Origin: Serinibacter arcticus
GTDB lineage: Bacteria > Actinomycetota > Actinomycetes > Actinomycetales > Beutenbergiaceae
NCBI RefSeq assembly: GCF_004786095.1
Contig: NZ_RHPJ01000005.1
Span: forward strand, 1-64,000
Length of the DNA: 64,000 bases
Direction of reading: 5' to 3'
Position numbers and translations under genes: made by a program. Below are positions 16,130-24,623 of this stretch, in pieces (positions within the stretch are counted from its first letter, which is position 1; each line of letters begins with the position of its first letter). The notes beneath the pieces are model-generated. The model did not search any database, was not told the origin of the DNA, and worked only from the letters and a program-made list of their open reading frames with translations.

Positions 16130-17328
16130 GCGTGGCCTCCCGCGGGGGCGCCGTCGAACGAGGCCTCGTACTGCGCGAACCACGCGCTCTCCTCGGCGAC
16201 GAGGGGGTGCTCGGAGGCGTAGACGTGGTCGAAGATCGTGGCGGCCGGCGGCGGCGTCAGGCTGCGGCAGTACGTGCGCACACCGGCGGCGAGCTCGGCG
16301 GACTCGGCCTCGACGGCGGCGAAGAAGTCGGCGTCGGCGTGCTCCTCGGCCCGCAGCAGCGCGGCGAGGCGCTCGATCGGGTCGCGGCGCGACCACGCCT
16401 CCTCCTCGGCACGCTCGCGGTAGCGCGTGGGGTCGTCCGACGTCGTGTGCGCGCCCATCCGGTAGGTGACGGCCTCGATGAAGGTGGGGCCACCACCGGC
16501 GCGGGCGCGCTCCAGCGCCGCCTCCGTGACGGCCTTGACGGCGACGGCGTCGTTCCCGTCGACGCGGACACCGGGGATGCCGAAGCCGGACGCGCGCTCG
16601 ACCAGCGGCACCGTGGTCTGGACCGAGGTGGGGGCCGAGATCGCCCAGTGGTTGTTCTGGCAGAAGAAGACGACGGGGGCGTTGGTCGTCGCGGCGAAGA
16701 CGAGGGCCTCGTTGACGTCGCCCTGCGCCGTGGCACCGTCACCGAAGTAGGCCACGACGGCGCGGTCGCGGTCCGTGCCGGTGCCGACGTCGCCGTCGCG
16801 CTGGATGCCCATCCCGTAGCCGGTGGCGTGCAGCGTGTGCGAACCGATCACCAGGGTGTACAGGTGGAAGCCGTGAGCGGTAGGGTCCCAGCCGCCGTGC
16901 TCCGTGCCGCGGAAGAGGTGGAGCAGCTCGTGCAGCGGCAGACCGCGGACGTGCGCGACGCCGTGCTCGCGGTAGGACGGGAAGACGTGGTCGCGGGGAC
17001 GCAGGGCGTGGGCCGACCCGATCTGGGCCGCCTCCTGCCCGCGGCACTCCGGCCACAGCCCGAGCTCTCCCTGCCGCTGCAGGCTCGTGGCCTCACGGTC
17101 GAAGGCACGCGTCAGGACCATGTCGCGGTACATGGCGCGCAGCTGATCGGGGGTGGTGCGTGCGGCGGCGGCGGCATAGACGCCGTGACCGCTGAGCTCG
17201 AGGGCCTGCGCCGGGAGGCGCGAACCGTCGGGGGCGACGAGACGAACGGTCCCGGCGACCTCGCACGGGTCCGGCCAGCTCAGCTCGGTGGTGCCCGCCG
17301 GTGCGACGGGGGTCTCGGTGCTGCTCAC
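16126..17328 (-). CDS. 2-oxoacid dehydrogenase E1 component, alpha subunit
   Basis: A 400-residue E1-alpha with the thiamine-diphosphate motif G-D-G-A-T-A-Q-G-D-V-N-E-A running to N-N-H-W-A-I-S. The T-S-D-D-P-T-R-Y-R phosphorylation-loop-like segment is also present, as in BCKDH and PDH E1-alpha. It works as a heterotetramer with the next gene. GTG at 17328 has GAGGAG five bases upstream; the longer frame into the repeat-bearing leader is not supported. The upstream gap carries a 15-bp tandem repeat that is a plausible operator for this three-gene operon. Confidence 0.92.
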   Translation of the reverse strand: MSSTETPVAPAGTTELSWPDPCEVAGTVRLVAPDGSRLPAQALELSGHGVYAAAAARTTPDQLRAMYRDMVLTRAFDREATSLQRQGELGLWPECRGQEAAQIGSAHALRPRDHVFPSYREHGVAHVRGLPLHELLHLFRGTEHGGWDPTAHGFHLYTLVIGSHTLHATGYGMGIQRDGDVGTGTDRDRAVVAYFGDGATAQGDVNEALVFAATTNAPVVFFCQNNHWAISAPTSVQTTVPLVERASGFGIPGVRVDGNDAVAVKAVTEAALERARAGGGPTFIEAVTYRMGAHTTSDDPTRYRERAEEEAWSRRDPIERLAALLRAEEHADADFFAAVEAESAELAAGVRTYCRSLTPPPAATIFDHVYASEHPLVAEESAWFAQYEASFDGAPAGGHA

Positions 17329-17374
17329 GCGGCTCCTCGGGGGTGTGGCGGGCGGGTCGCGACGGGATCGCCGT

Positions 17375-17410
17375 CGTAACCTACGGATGCGTAGCCTACG
17401 GTAGCGTAAC
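17375..17410. promoter_or_regulatory. 15-bp tandem repeats upstream of the E1-alpha gene
   Basis: CGTAACCTACGGATG is followed directly by CGTAGCCTACGGTAG and then CGTAAC. Each unit contains an odd palindrome, CGTAG-C-CTACG (exact in the second unit). The array lies 47 bp before the E1-alpha start, in the only AT-richer stretch of the gap, and looks like a tandem repressor or activator site. Confidence 0.55.
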
Positions 17411-17466
17411 TTGGCATTCGCATCCACGACCCGCTCGCGAGGCCCGGAATCCCGGGCCTCGCGGGT

Positions 17467-18546
17467 TCACGCTCCGGCGATGAAGTCCCCCGCGACGTCG
17501 ATGACGATGTCGTTCGCATCGCGGTCGCCGACCGTGACGCGCACGCCCTCACCGGCGAACGGTCGGACGATCACGCCCGCCTCGGCGAAGGCGCGGGCCA
17601 GCACGCCGGCGCGATCGCCGACGTCGAACCAGACGAAGTTGCCCTGCGCGTCGGGGATGTCCCAGCCCTGGCCGCGCAGCGCGGCGACGAGGCGCCCGCG
17701 CTCCTGCACGAGCTGCTCCACGCGCTCGAGCAGCTCCGCCCGGTGCCGCAACGACTCCAGCGCGGCGACCTGCGCGAGGGCGTTGACGCCGAACGGCGTC
17801 GAGGCGGCACGGAACCCGCCGACCAGTCGGGCGCGGCCGACGGCGTAGCCCACCCGGAGGCCCGCCAGGCCGTAGGCCTTGGAGAACGTGCGCAGCACCA
17901 CCAGGCGCGAGTGGTGCGGGAGGAGGGAGGCGGCGTCGACCACGTCGGGGTCGCGCACGAACTCGACGTAGGCCTCGTCGAGCAGGACGAGGACGTCGCT
18001 GGGCGCCTCGGCCAGCACCCGCTCGACCTCGGCCTGCGTCAGGACGGGTCCGGTGGGGTTGTTCGGCGTGCAGAGCAGGATCGCCCTCGTGCGGTCCGTG
18101 ACGGCGGCGAGCATCGCGTCGACGTCGTGCCGCCCCTCGCTCGTCAGCGGGACCGGCACCGAGGTGGCGCCCGTGACCGCGACCGCGATCGGGTAGGCCT
18201 CGAACGAGCGCCAGGCGTGGACGACCTCGTCGCCCTCCTGGCACAGGGCCTTCAGGATCGTCTCGAGCACGGCCGTGGACCCGTTGCCGACGACGATCTG
18301 GTCGTTCTCGACGCCGTTGAGCTCCGCGAGCGCGGCGATGAGCTCGCTCGTGGCCATGTCGGGGTAGCGGTTGAGGTCGGCCGCGGCGTCGGTCACCGCG
18401 CTCAGCACGCCGGGCAGCGGCGGGAAGGGGTTCTCGTTGGACGAGAGCTTCTCGACCATCGCGCCCTGCGGGCGGGCTCCGGGAACGTACGCGGGAAGCG
18501 CCAGGACCGACTCGCGCAGCCTGACCTTGCGGGGAGGGGTAGCCAT
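17467..18546 (-). CDS. hisC: Histidinol-phosphate / aromatic aminotransferase (PLP class I)
   Basis: A 359-residue class I/II aminotransferase of the HisC branch. It shows L-S-S-N-E-N-P-F-P-P, G-N-G-S-T-A, C-T-P-N-N-P-T-G-P, L-L-D-E-A-Y-V-E-F and the PLP-Lys loop F-S-K-A-Y-G-L-A-G-L-R-V-G-Y. In actinobacteria a second copy outside the his operon often acts as an aromatic aminotransferase (Pat); here no other his gene is near, so Pat is a real alternative. It lies 138 bp upstream of the E1-alpha gene on the same strand, with a possible separate promoter in between. The ATG is the first in-frame start before the conserved region. Confidence 0.87.
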   Translation of the reverse strand: MATPPRKVRLRESVLALPAYVPGARPQGAMVEKLSSNENPFPPLPGVLSAVTDAAADLNRYPDMATSELIAALAELNGVENDQIVVGNGSTAVLETILKALCQEGDEVVHAWRSFEAYPIAVAVTGATSVPVPLTSEGRHDVDAMLAAVTDRTRAILLCTPNNPTGPVLTQAEVERVLAEAPSDVLVLLDEAYVEFVRDPDVVDAASLLPHHSRLVVLRTFSKAYGLAGLRVGYAVGRARLVGGFRAASTPFGVNALAQVAALESLRHRAELLERVEQLVQERGRLVAALRGQGWDIPDAQGNFVWFDVGDRAGVLARAFAEAGVIVRPFAGEGVRVTVGDRDANDIVIDVAGDFIAGA

Positions 18547-18586
18547 GCCCCAAGCATGCCCGAGCGGCGGGTGCGAGACTGGGGAC

Positions 18587-18988
18587 ATGAAGGAGTTCGT
18601 GTGGCGTTCCGTGGTCTCCGCCGGTGCCGTGTGGGTGGCCGACCTGCTGATCCGGGGCATCTCGGTGACCGCGGTGTCCGAGTGGTGGCAGCAGGTCCTC
18701 GTCTACCTGGTGGTCGGCGCGGTCCTCGCGCTGGTGCAGATGATCATCAAGCCGATCGTCGCGGCCCTGACGTTCCTGCTCTACGTCCTCACGCTCGGAC
18801 TGTTCGGGATCGTGGTCAACGCGTTGATGCTGCTGCTCGTGGACTGGGTGACCGGTGGCTTCGCCTGGGGTCTGCAGGTCGACGGGTTCTGGCCCGCGGC
18901 GGTGCTGGGCGGCATCGTGGTCTCGCTCGCCACGATGATCCTGACGGCGGTGCTCCCGCGACCGCGGTCGCGGAGCGAGCGCGGCTGA
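18587..18988 (+). CDS. Phage-holin-family-4-like small membrane protein
   Basis: A 133-residue protein made almost entirely of four hydrophobic helices, with I-I-K-P-I-V-A-A-L-T-F between helices two and three. This matches the Phage_holin_4_2/YvlD family, common chromosomal membrane proteins that are not phage lysis genes. Function is unknown; some relatives belong to envelope-stress regulons. It is divergent from the aminotransferase gene, and its stop is two bases from the end of the convergent hydrolase gene. ATG follows a short leader. Confidence 0.8.
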   Translation: MKEFVWRSVVSAGAVWVADLLIRGISVTAVSEWWQQVLVYLVVGAVLALVQMIIKPIVAALTFLLYVLTLGLFGIVVNALMLLLVDWVTGGFAWGLQVDGFWPAAVLGGIVVSLATMILTAVLPRPRSRSERG

Positions 18989-18990
18989 GG

Positions 18991-20289
18991 TCACCCGACC
19001 GATCCCCGGTGGGTCGTGGCGGTGACCGTCGCACCCTCCCCGGCCCAGTGCGGCGCCAGCGCCCGCTCCCAGTCGTGGAGCTGCGCCAGCGGCTCCGACT
19101 CGACCATCGCCGCGGTCTCCTCGTACACGTCCATGTCGTGGGCGGTCGCCGGATCCGTCCCGTGGCCCGACCCGTCCAGCTCGCGCGTGACGAGCACCTC
19201 GTTCTCCGCCGGTCCGCCCTCGCGTCCTCCGACGTCGCCGGAGAGCCCCGCGACCGGATCCTCCGCGTGCGCGACGTTGATCGTCGCGACCCCGGGCGGC
19301 GGAGCCGGCATGTGCGAGACGGGGGCGCCGAACGTCGCCACCCCCCTCACGTCGAACCGACGCCTGAAGTCGGCGTTGCTCGCGAGCCGTGTCACGGCCA
19401 TGCCCCCGAACGAGTGCCCAGCGAGGATGACGGCCTCGCCCGGTCCGACCCCGGCCTCCTCCATCGCCGCGACGATCAGCGTCTCGCCCGTGCTGCCCGC
19501 GCCGACGTAGGTTCCCACCGTCTCCTGCCAGCTGAACGGCTGGGAGGGACTGATGCTCTTGGCGCCGTGGACCGCGACGGTCCAGCTCACCGTGCCGTCG
19601 GGCTGCACGATCTTCTGCACCTCGACCACACCGGTGCCTCCCTCGGCCTCGTCGTCCACGAGACCGACCCGTCTGGCGAGGTCGGTCAGCCCTCCCGCCG
19701 CGGGCTCCCCGAGCGGGCCACCCGGGGGCTGGAGCACGACGGCACGCTGCGCCGGGCTCGCCGCCAGGATCGAGGGGGGCAGGAAGGGAAAGGTCGCCCC
19801 GGCGGGTAGATGGGGCGCCACGATCTGCGTCACCGACGCGAGTCGGTCGACACCGAGCGCGTCGACGAGCCGCGCCATCCGCTCGCCGGGGAAGATCGGT
19901 TCACCCGCCACCGCCGCCCAGGCCGCGCTGCCGAGCGCCTCCCCGATCCCGACCGCCCACCCGAACGGACCCAGGAGCGGCGAGAACCACGACGGCATCT
20001 CGGGTGTCGCCGCCTCCTCGGCGCCCTCGTAGACCCTGGTGGCCTCCCGGAGCGCCGCGGCGCGGTCGACCATCGCGCCCTCCAGCGACGTCACCGCGGC
20101 CATGGCCAGGCCTACGGCGTTCAGGGCGGCCCCGCGCGCACCGTCGGGGGTGTCGGACACGCCGAGCACCCGCACCCGCGCGCCGGTCAGATCGACCAGC
20201 GCCGTCGCGGCACACGAGCGGGCGATCTCGAGGTCGAGCGCGAGCGCGTCGATCTCGACGGAGTCGGTCGCCACGACGAGGGCGCTCAC
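18991..20289 (-). CDS. Alpha/beta hydrolase with EspC/WXG-like N-terminus (putative T7SS-type effector)
   Basis: A 432-residue protein. Residues ~1-100 are helical and shaped like an EspC/WXG100 secretion module. The middle is Pro/Ala-rich. The C-terminal ~200 residues hold a lipase-like alpha/beta hydrolase: G-H-S-F-G-G with nucleophile Ser293, F-G-A-P-V-S-H, a candidate acid in A-H-A-E-D-P, and a His near H-D-M-D. There is no signal peptide. The GTG start overlaps the stop of a 123-residue helical protein as GTGA. That pairing resembles type VII substrates with their partners, but no ESX genes are in the window. A plain intracellular esterase remains possible. Confidence 0.7.
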   Translation of the reverse strand: MSALVVATDSVEIDALALDLEIARSCAATALVDLTGARVRVLGVSDTPDGARGAALNAVGLAMAAVTSLEGAMVDRAAALREATRVYEGAEEAATPEMPSWFSPLLGPFGWAVGIGEALGSAAWAAVAGEPIFPGERMARLVDALGVDRLASVTQIVAPHLPAGATFPFLPPSILAASPAQRAVVLQPPGGPLGEPAAGGLTDLARRVGLVDDEAEGGTGVVEVQKIVQPDGTVSWTVAVHGAKSISPSQPFSWQETVGTYVGAGSTGETLIVAAMEEAGVGPGEAVILAGHSFGGMAVTRLASNADFRRRFDVRGVATFGAPVSHMPAPPPGVATINVAHAEDPVAGLSGDVGGREGGPAENEVLVTRELDGSGHGTDPATAHDMDVYEETAAMVESEPLAQLHDWERALAPHWAGEGATVTATTHRGSVG

Positions 20290-20657
20290 GCCGTGCTCCG
20301 TCGCACGGGACGGATCGGCTCGGGGCGAGCGGGGGACGGTTCGGGAGCCGACACCGGCCGGGGCGGCGCGCCGGGGACGCCGGTGCTCGACGGCGGGGTG
20401 CCCTGGAACGCGAGGAACGCCGTCATCCGCGAGGCCTGGAGCACCTCCAGCGCGAGGACCGCCTCGGTGACACGGTCGCGAGCCCTCCGCGCTGCAGCCA
20501 GGTCCGCCTCCCGCGCCGTCGCGTAGGCGACGGCGGCGTCCCCACCCCAGATCGCCGGCTCGGCGCGGAGCACCGCCACCCAGGCGTCGTAGGTGAGGGA
20601 CACGGCGTCGCCGACACCGATGGGGAGGGGGTACGCCCCCGGGACGGGCAGGTTCAT
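20286..20657 (-). CDS. WXG100-like small protein with Pro-rich tail
   Basis: A 123-residue protein. Its first ~80 residues form two predicted helices broken by W-G-G (residues ~37-39), the position and shape of the WXG turn in ESAT-6-like proteins. The tail is Pro/Ser/Arg-rich and likely disordered. It has no signal peptide or membrane helix. It directly precedes, and overlaps, the alpha/beta hydrolase gene. Partner, adaptor or chaperone for export of that hydrolase is the natural reading, by analogy with EsxA-type and Lap proteins. This is inference. Confidence 0.6.
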   Translation of the reverse strand: MNLPVPGAYPLPIGVGDAVSLTYDAWVAVLRAEPAIWGGDAAVAYATAREADLAAARRARDRVTEAVLALEVLQASRMTAFLAFQGTPPSSTGVPGAPPRPVSAPEPSPARPEPIRPVRRSTA

Positions 20658-20815
20658 GCGGTAAATGTAGGGAGGCGTGCAATCCCGTGGACGACCGCCG
20701 GAACGGTTCGTGGATCCGCTCGACGTGCGGCAAGCCCGGGGACAGCCGGGGACCCCGCCCGCCCAACGATCGGTCACGCCCGCCGATCGTCGAGCCGATA
20801 CGGGACACTGGAGGC

Positions 20816-22267
20816 ATGTCCTCGACCACGCGGCCCACCGGCCAGCCCTGGGCCCCTCTCGCCGACGACCCCACCATCGCCCTCGGGCCGCTCGACGGTC
20901 GCTACCGCGCCGACGTCGCCCCGCTGGTCGACCACCTCTCGGAGGCGGCCCTGAACCGGGCCCGCCTGCACGTCGAGGTCGAGTGGCTGATCCACCTCAC
21001 CGCGACCGGAGCCGTCCCCGGGGCCCCCACGCTCACGGACGCCGAGGTCGACTACCTGCGCGACGTCGTCGCCACGTTCGGCCCGGAGCAGATCGCCGAG
21101 CTCGGCTCGATCGAGGCCGAGACGCGGCACGACGTCAAGGCCGTGGAGTACTTCCTCAAGCGTCGGCTGGCCGACGCCGCCGGCGTGCTCGGGCAGACGT
21201 CGCTGCCCGCCGCGAGCGAGCTGGTGCACATCTTCTGCACGAGCGAGGACATCAACAACCTCGCCTACGCCGTCACCGTCCGCTCCGCCGTCCACGACGT
21301 CTGGCTGCCCGCGGCGACCGGCGTGAGCGACGCCCTCGCCGACCTCGCTCGCGCGCAGGCCGCGACGCCGATGCTGGCGCGGACCCACGGCCAGCCCGCC
21401 ACGCCGGTGACGCTCGGCAAGGAGCTCGCCGTCGTCGTCCACCGGCTGCGCCGGCAGCTCGCGCGCATCGCCGCGGACGAGACGCTGGGCAAGATCAACG
21501 GCGCGACCGGCACGTTCGGCGCGCACGCCGTCTCGGTGCCCGGGACCGACTGGGAGGAGGTCGCTCGGACGTTCGTCGAGGGGCTCGGCCTCACCTGGAA
21601 CCCGCTGACCACGCAGATCGAGAGCCACGACTGGCAGGCGGAGCTGTACGCCGACGTCGCGCGCTTCAACCGCGTGCTGCACAACCTCGCGACCGACGTG
21701 TGGACCTACATCTCCCTCGGCTACTTCACGCAGCGGCTCTCGGCGCAGGGCTCGACGGGCTCCTCGACCATGCCGCACAAGGTCAACCCGATCCGGTTCG
21801 AGAACGCCGAGGCCAACCTCGAGGTCTCCAGCGCGCTGCTGGACAACCTGTCCGCCACGCTCGTCACGTCGCGCCTGCAGCGCGACCTCACCGACTCCTC
21901 GAGCCAGCGCACCATCGGCATCGCGTTCGGGCACTCGCTGCTCGCGATCGCGAACGTCACGCGCGGCCTCGCGGGCCTCGACGTCGACGCCGCCGCCATG
22001 GCGCGCGACCTCGACGGGAACTGGGAGGTGCTCGGCGAGGCCGTGCAGTCCGCGATGCGGGCCGCGGGGATCGCGGGCGCGTCCGGCATGGCCGACCCCT
22101 ACGAGCGGCTCAAGGACCTCACGCGCGGACGCCGCGTGGACGGCGAGGGGATGCGCGCGTTCATCGGCGACCTCGGGCTGCCGGACGACGTCGAGCAGCG
22201 ACTGCTCGCTCTCACCCCGGCCGACTACACGGGCTACGCCGAACGGCTCGTCGCGCACCTGGGCTGA
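20816..22267 (+). CDS. purB: Adenylosuccinate lyase
   Basis: A 483-residue fumarase-superfamily enzyme that removes fumarate from SAICAR and adenylosuccinate in purine synthesis. The N-terminus L-G-P-L-D-G-R-Y, E-A-E-T-R-H-D-V-K-A, R-T-H-G-Q-P and the signature G-S-S-T-M-P-H-K-V-N-P (catalytic loop Ser) are all intact. The PLDGRY form and the length mark the E. coli-like PurB type. ATG follows GGAGG; the longer open frame upstream is not supported. Apt lies in the same window but far off, so no purine operon is implied. Confidence 0.96.
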   Translation: MSSTTRPTGQPWAPLADDPTIALGPLDGRYRADVAPLVDHLSEAALNRARLHVEVEWLIHLTATGAVPGAPTLTDAEVDYLRDVVATFGPEQIAELGSIEAETRHDVKAVEYFLKRRLADAAGVLGQTSLPAASELVHIFCTSEDINNLAYAVTVRSAVHDVWLPAATGVSDALADLARAQAATPMLARTHGQPATPVTLGKELAVVVHRLRRQLARIAADETLGKINGATGTFGAHAVSVPGTDWEEVARTFVEGLGLTWNPLTTQIESHDWQAELYADVARFNRVLHNLATDVWTYISLGYFTQRLSAQGSTGSSTMPHKVNPIRFENAEANLEVSSALLDNLSATLVTSRLQRDLTDSSSQRTIGIAFGHSLLAIANVTRGLAGLDVDAAAMARDLDGNWEVLGEAVQSAMRAAGIAGASGMADPYERLKDLTRGRRVDGEGMRAFIGDLGLPDDVEQRLLALTPADYTGYAERLVAHLG

Positions 22268-22288
22268 CGCCGCACGGAAAGTACCTCG

Positions 22289-22309
22289 GAGACGCCCGAA
22301 AGGGCCTCG
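22289..22309. terminator. Short hairpin between convergent genes
   Basis: GCCC-GAAA-GGGC (22294-22305) forms a four-pair stem with a GNRA-type tetraloop, and outer bases add weak pairing. It lies in the 46-bp gap between the purB end and the end of the convergent methyltransferase gene. Confidence 0.4.
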
Positions 22310-22313
22310 CGGA

Positions 22314-23390
22314 TCAGCGGCGGGCGAGGACGAACAGCCGCGGGCGGTGGCCCTTGGCGAAGTACTGCGGGCGGGCGACGAGCCGCCAGCGCGGGTCCGC
22401 CGCGAGCACCGACTCGAACCGCCGGATGTCGTGCGTCAGCACCCCGGCCCGAACGTCGGGCGCGCCGAGGTGGTCGATCGCGTCGAGCAGCCGCTCGTAG
22501 AGCGCCGCGTTGGTCTCGTGCTCGCCCAGCAGCTCGCCCCACGGCGGGTTGGCCACGACGACGTCGTAGCCTCCCGCCAGGGTGGCGTCCGCCGCGAGGT
22601 CGGCCACGTCCGCGACGCGCGCGACCACCCGCCCGCGCACGCGCGCCGCGCGCTGGTGCACCGCCGTCGTCGCCACCGCCTCGGCGCTCACGTCGACGGC
22701 GAGCGCCTCCCCCACGCCGCCGCGCGCCAGGCGCTCGATCACGATCGTGCCGGAGCCGCACATGAGGTCGGCGAAGCGCTGCCCACCGTCCCTCGCTCCG
22801 TGCTCCACCCCGAGCTCGTCCACGACGGCCGCCGCGATCGTCGCGTTCAGCGCCCCGGGGTAGCGCTCGGTGCGCCACGCCCGCGTGGCCAGCGGCCGCG
22901 GCGTCGTGCGGACCAGCAGCTCCCAGCCCTGGCCCCAGCGGGCGCGCCGGACGCGGACGAGGAGGTCGCCGTCCTCGGCGTCGACCTCGAGCCCGGCCAC
23001 GTCCGCCAGCTCCTGCGCGACGCGCTGCATCTGCGGCGTGTGCGACCCCGCCGCCTCGAGCCGCAGCGCACCGAACCGCACGCGCGGCCGCTGCCGCGCG
23101 AGGAGCTCGAGCGTGGCGGCGAACGCGCGTAGCACCTCGGTGGCCGTCAGCCCGGTCGGGCGCGGCGCGGGCGAGGTGAGGACCGCGTGCGCGGCGACGG
23201 CGGTCCGCAGCGCCGCGAGCGCGGCGAGCGACTCCGGCGTCGCCGGGACCTCGAGGCCGACCTCCTCGTCGTCGGCGTCGATCGCACCGACCGCGAATCC
23301 GGCACGCGCCAGCTCGCGTCCGAGCGCGGGGCCGACGCCGGGCAGGACGGTCAGGACGACGTCGAGCGTCGCCTCGGTCGTGGTGGTCAC
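22314..23390 (-). CDS. RNA methyltransferase-like protein (UPF0020/THUMP type)
   Basis: A 358-residue SAM-dependent methyltransferase. The N-terminal ~150 residues look like the degenerate THUMP-like region of TrmN/RlmL relatives. The C-terminal half has W-R-T-E-R-Y-P-G-A-L-N-A-T-I-A-A, the SAM loop D-L-M-C-G-S-G-T and the catalytic N-P-P-W-G motif. N-P-P-W/F/Y marks methylation of exocyclic amino groups, here most likely a tRNA or rRNA guanine-N2. The exact target cannot be told. It is convergent with purB and lies 13 bp downstream of the DUF2330 gene. Confidence 0.85.
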   Translation of the reverse strand: MTTTTEATLDVVLTVLPGVGPALGRELARAGFAVGAIDADDEEVGLEVPATPESLAALAALRTAVAAHAVLTSPAPRPTGLTATEVLRAFAATLELLARQRPRVRFGALRLEAAGSHTPQMQRVAQELADVAGLEVDAEDGDLLVRVRRARWGQGWELLVRTTPRPLATRAWRTERYPGALNATIAAAVVDELGVEHGARDGGQRFADLMCGSGTIVIERLARGGVGEALAVDVSAEAVATTAVHQRAARVRGRVVARVADVADLAADATLAGGYDVVVANPPWGELLGEHETNAALYERLLDAIDHLGAPDVRAGVLTHDIRRFESVLAADPRWRLVARPQYFAKGHRPRLFVLARR

Positions 23391-23403
23391 GGGGGCGCCG
23401 ACG

Positions 23404-24480
23404 TCAGTCGCGATAGCCGCGCTGCATCAGACGCGAGATCGTCACGCCCGCGACGGCGACCACGAGCATCCCGCCCGCCACGAGCACGAGACCGGCCGGG
23501 ACGCCGAGGATGATGCGCTCGACGCGGACGACCTCGGTCCCGGCCTCGACCGGCCCGAAGATCGACGGGCCGAAGTAGATGTCGTCGGTGATCTGTGCGG
23601 GCTGCGAGATCGACTGGTCCACGACCGTCATGACCGCGGTGCCGCCGAAGGGTGCCACCCAGTCCGTCAGGAGCGGGTCGTCGGCGGCGGTGACCGGACC
23701 GGAGAAGCGCACGACGGCGGAGGACGGCATGGACGTGCGGTCGAGCCGCTCGGGGCCGAGCACGTAGGTGCTGACGGTCATGGGGAGCGACCCGCCAACC
23801 GTGAGCAGCACCGGCGCGACCGCGACCGGGCTGGCGAACCGGAGGTCGACGACCGGGGTCGAGCGCGCGTCGAGGGACTCCTCACCGGGGTCGACGGTGA
23901 TCTCGGAGATCGTCCAGCCGGCGGAGGTGTAGGTCTGCAGGGCCTGGACGGTCAGCTCGTCGAGCTCGTACCCGAGGCCGGTGTAGAACGCGGTGATCTG
24001 CTCGGCGGTGGCGCCCGCGGCGTGGGGGGCGACCTCGTTTCCGGCCGGCGCGAGCGACACCTCGGGACGCTGCCACGCCGGCACGTCCTGCCCGCCGCGG
24101 AACGTCTGGAGGTCGGGCCACCAGTGCTCCTCCTCGATGATCTCGGGGGTGGAGGCGTCCACGAACGCGCTCATCGTGGCGGGGTCGGCGATGGCGAGCT
24201 CCGGCGCGGTGGGCGTCGCGATCAGCACGACGGCGGGTTCGGCCGACTCGGTCCGCCCCTGCAGGTCGTACTGGAGCAGCATGTGCTGCTGGCCGTCGAC
24301 CCAGCTGATCACGGCCCGCTCGGCCGAGATGTCGAGGTTGCCGGACGTCACCAGCACCGGACCGGATGCGGACGCCGGGCCCGCGAGGCCGACGGTCGCC
24401 GCGATCAGGACGGCCGCCGACAGCAGGGTGCGTCGGGTCCGGCGAGCGCGTGCGACGGTGCGGGCTGCGCGAACAGTCAT
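23404..24480 (-). CDS. DUF2330 protein, copy without the N-terminal Cys cluster
   Basis: A 358-residue exported membrane protein: signal-like segment (L-L-S-A-A-V-L-I-A-A-T-V-G-L-A) near residues 17-35, an extracellular domain and a C-terminal helix (~325-350) with a basic tail. It shares the DUF2330 layout with the gene at 27608: a V-I-S-W-V-D-G-type strand, I-A-T-P-T, W-W-P-D and a late G-P repeat. It lacks the C-G-C-G cluster usually seen after the signal peptide of this family. It is divergent from csoR with a shared 143-bp region, so copper control is conceivable. The ATG at 24480 is preferred over an upstream start. Confidence 0.75.
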   Translation of the reverse strand: MTVRAARTVARARRTRRTLLSAAVLIAATVGLAGPASASGPVLVTSGNLDISAERAVISWVDGQQHMLLQYDLQGRTESAEPAVVLIATPTAPELAIADPATMSAFVDASTPEIIEEEHWWPDLQTFRGGQDVPAWQRPEVSLAPAGNEVAPHAAGATAEQITAFYTGLGYELDELTVQALQTYTSAGWTISEITVDPGEESLDARSTPVVDLRFASPVAVAPVLLTVGGSLPMTVSTYVLGPERLDRTSMPSSAVVRFSGPVTAADDPLLTDWVAPFGGTAVMTVVDQSISQPAQITDDIYFGPSIFGPVEAGTEVVRVERIILGVPAGLVLVAGGMLVVAVAGVTISRLMQRGYRD

Positions 24481-24534
24481 GACACCCACCGTAGGTGGCA
24501 AAGCCTCCCCCACGGCACACGGGACCCGCGCGCA

Positions 24535-24557
24535 CACAAGATCGTCACGAACTTGTG
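24535..24557. promoter_or_regulatory. Inverted repeat in the DUF2330/csoR region
   Basis: CACAAG (24535-24540) and CTTGTG (24552-24557) flank an 11-bp spacer. It is 55 bp upstream of the DUF2330 start and could be an operator separate from the CsoR box; the evidence is only the symmetry. Confidence 0.3.
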
Positions 24558-24576
24558 ATCACCCGGGACCGACCCC

Positions 24577-24604
24577 TTGCGTGGATACCCCATGGGGGTA
24601 TAGT
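24577..24604 (+). promoter_or_regulatory. csoR promoter with CsoR operator
   Basis: TTGCGT (24577-24582) and TATAGT (24599-24604) are spaced by 16 bp. The palindrome ATACCCC-ATG-GGGGTAT (24585-24601) fills the spacer and touches the -10. A GC-rich core with TACCCC half-sites is the known CsoR operator form, so Cu(I) binding to CsoR should release this promoter. Confidence 0.85.
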
Positions 24605-24623
24605 CGACGGCGAAGGAGGCACC

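Noticed and set aside
13512-17328. Calling the split dehydrogenase a pyruvate dehydrogenase
   Set aside because: Motifs do not separate pyruvate from branched-chain substrates. The split E1 in an actinobacterium favours the latter, so no gene symbol is given.
18587-18988. A prophage holin/lysis gene
   Set aside because: The family name is historical. No phage genes surround it and the protein is a common chromosomal membrane protein.
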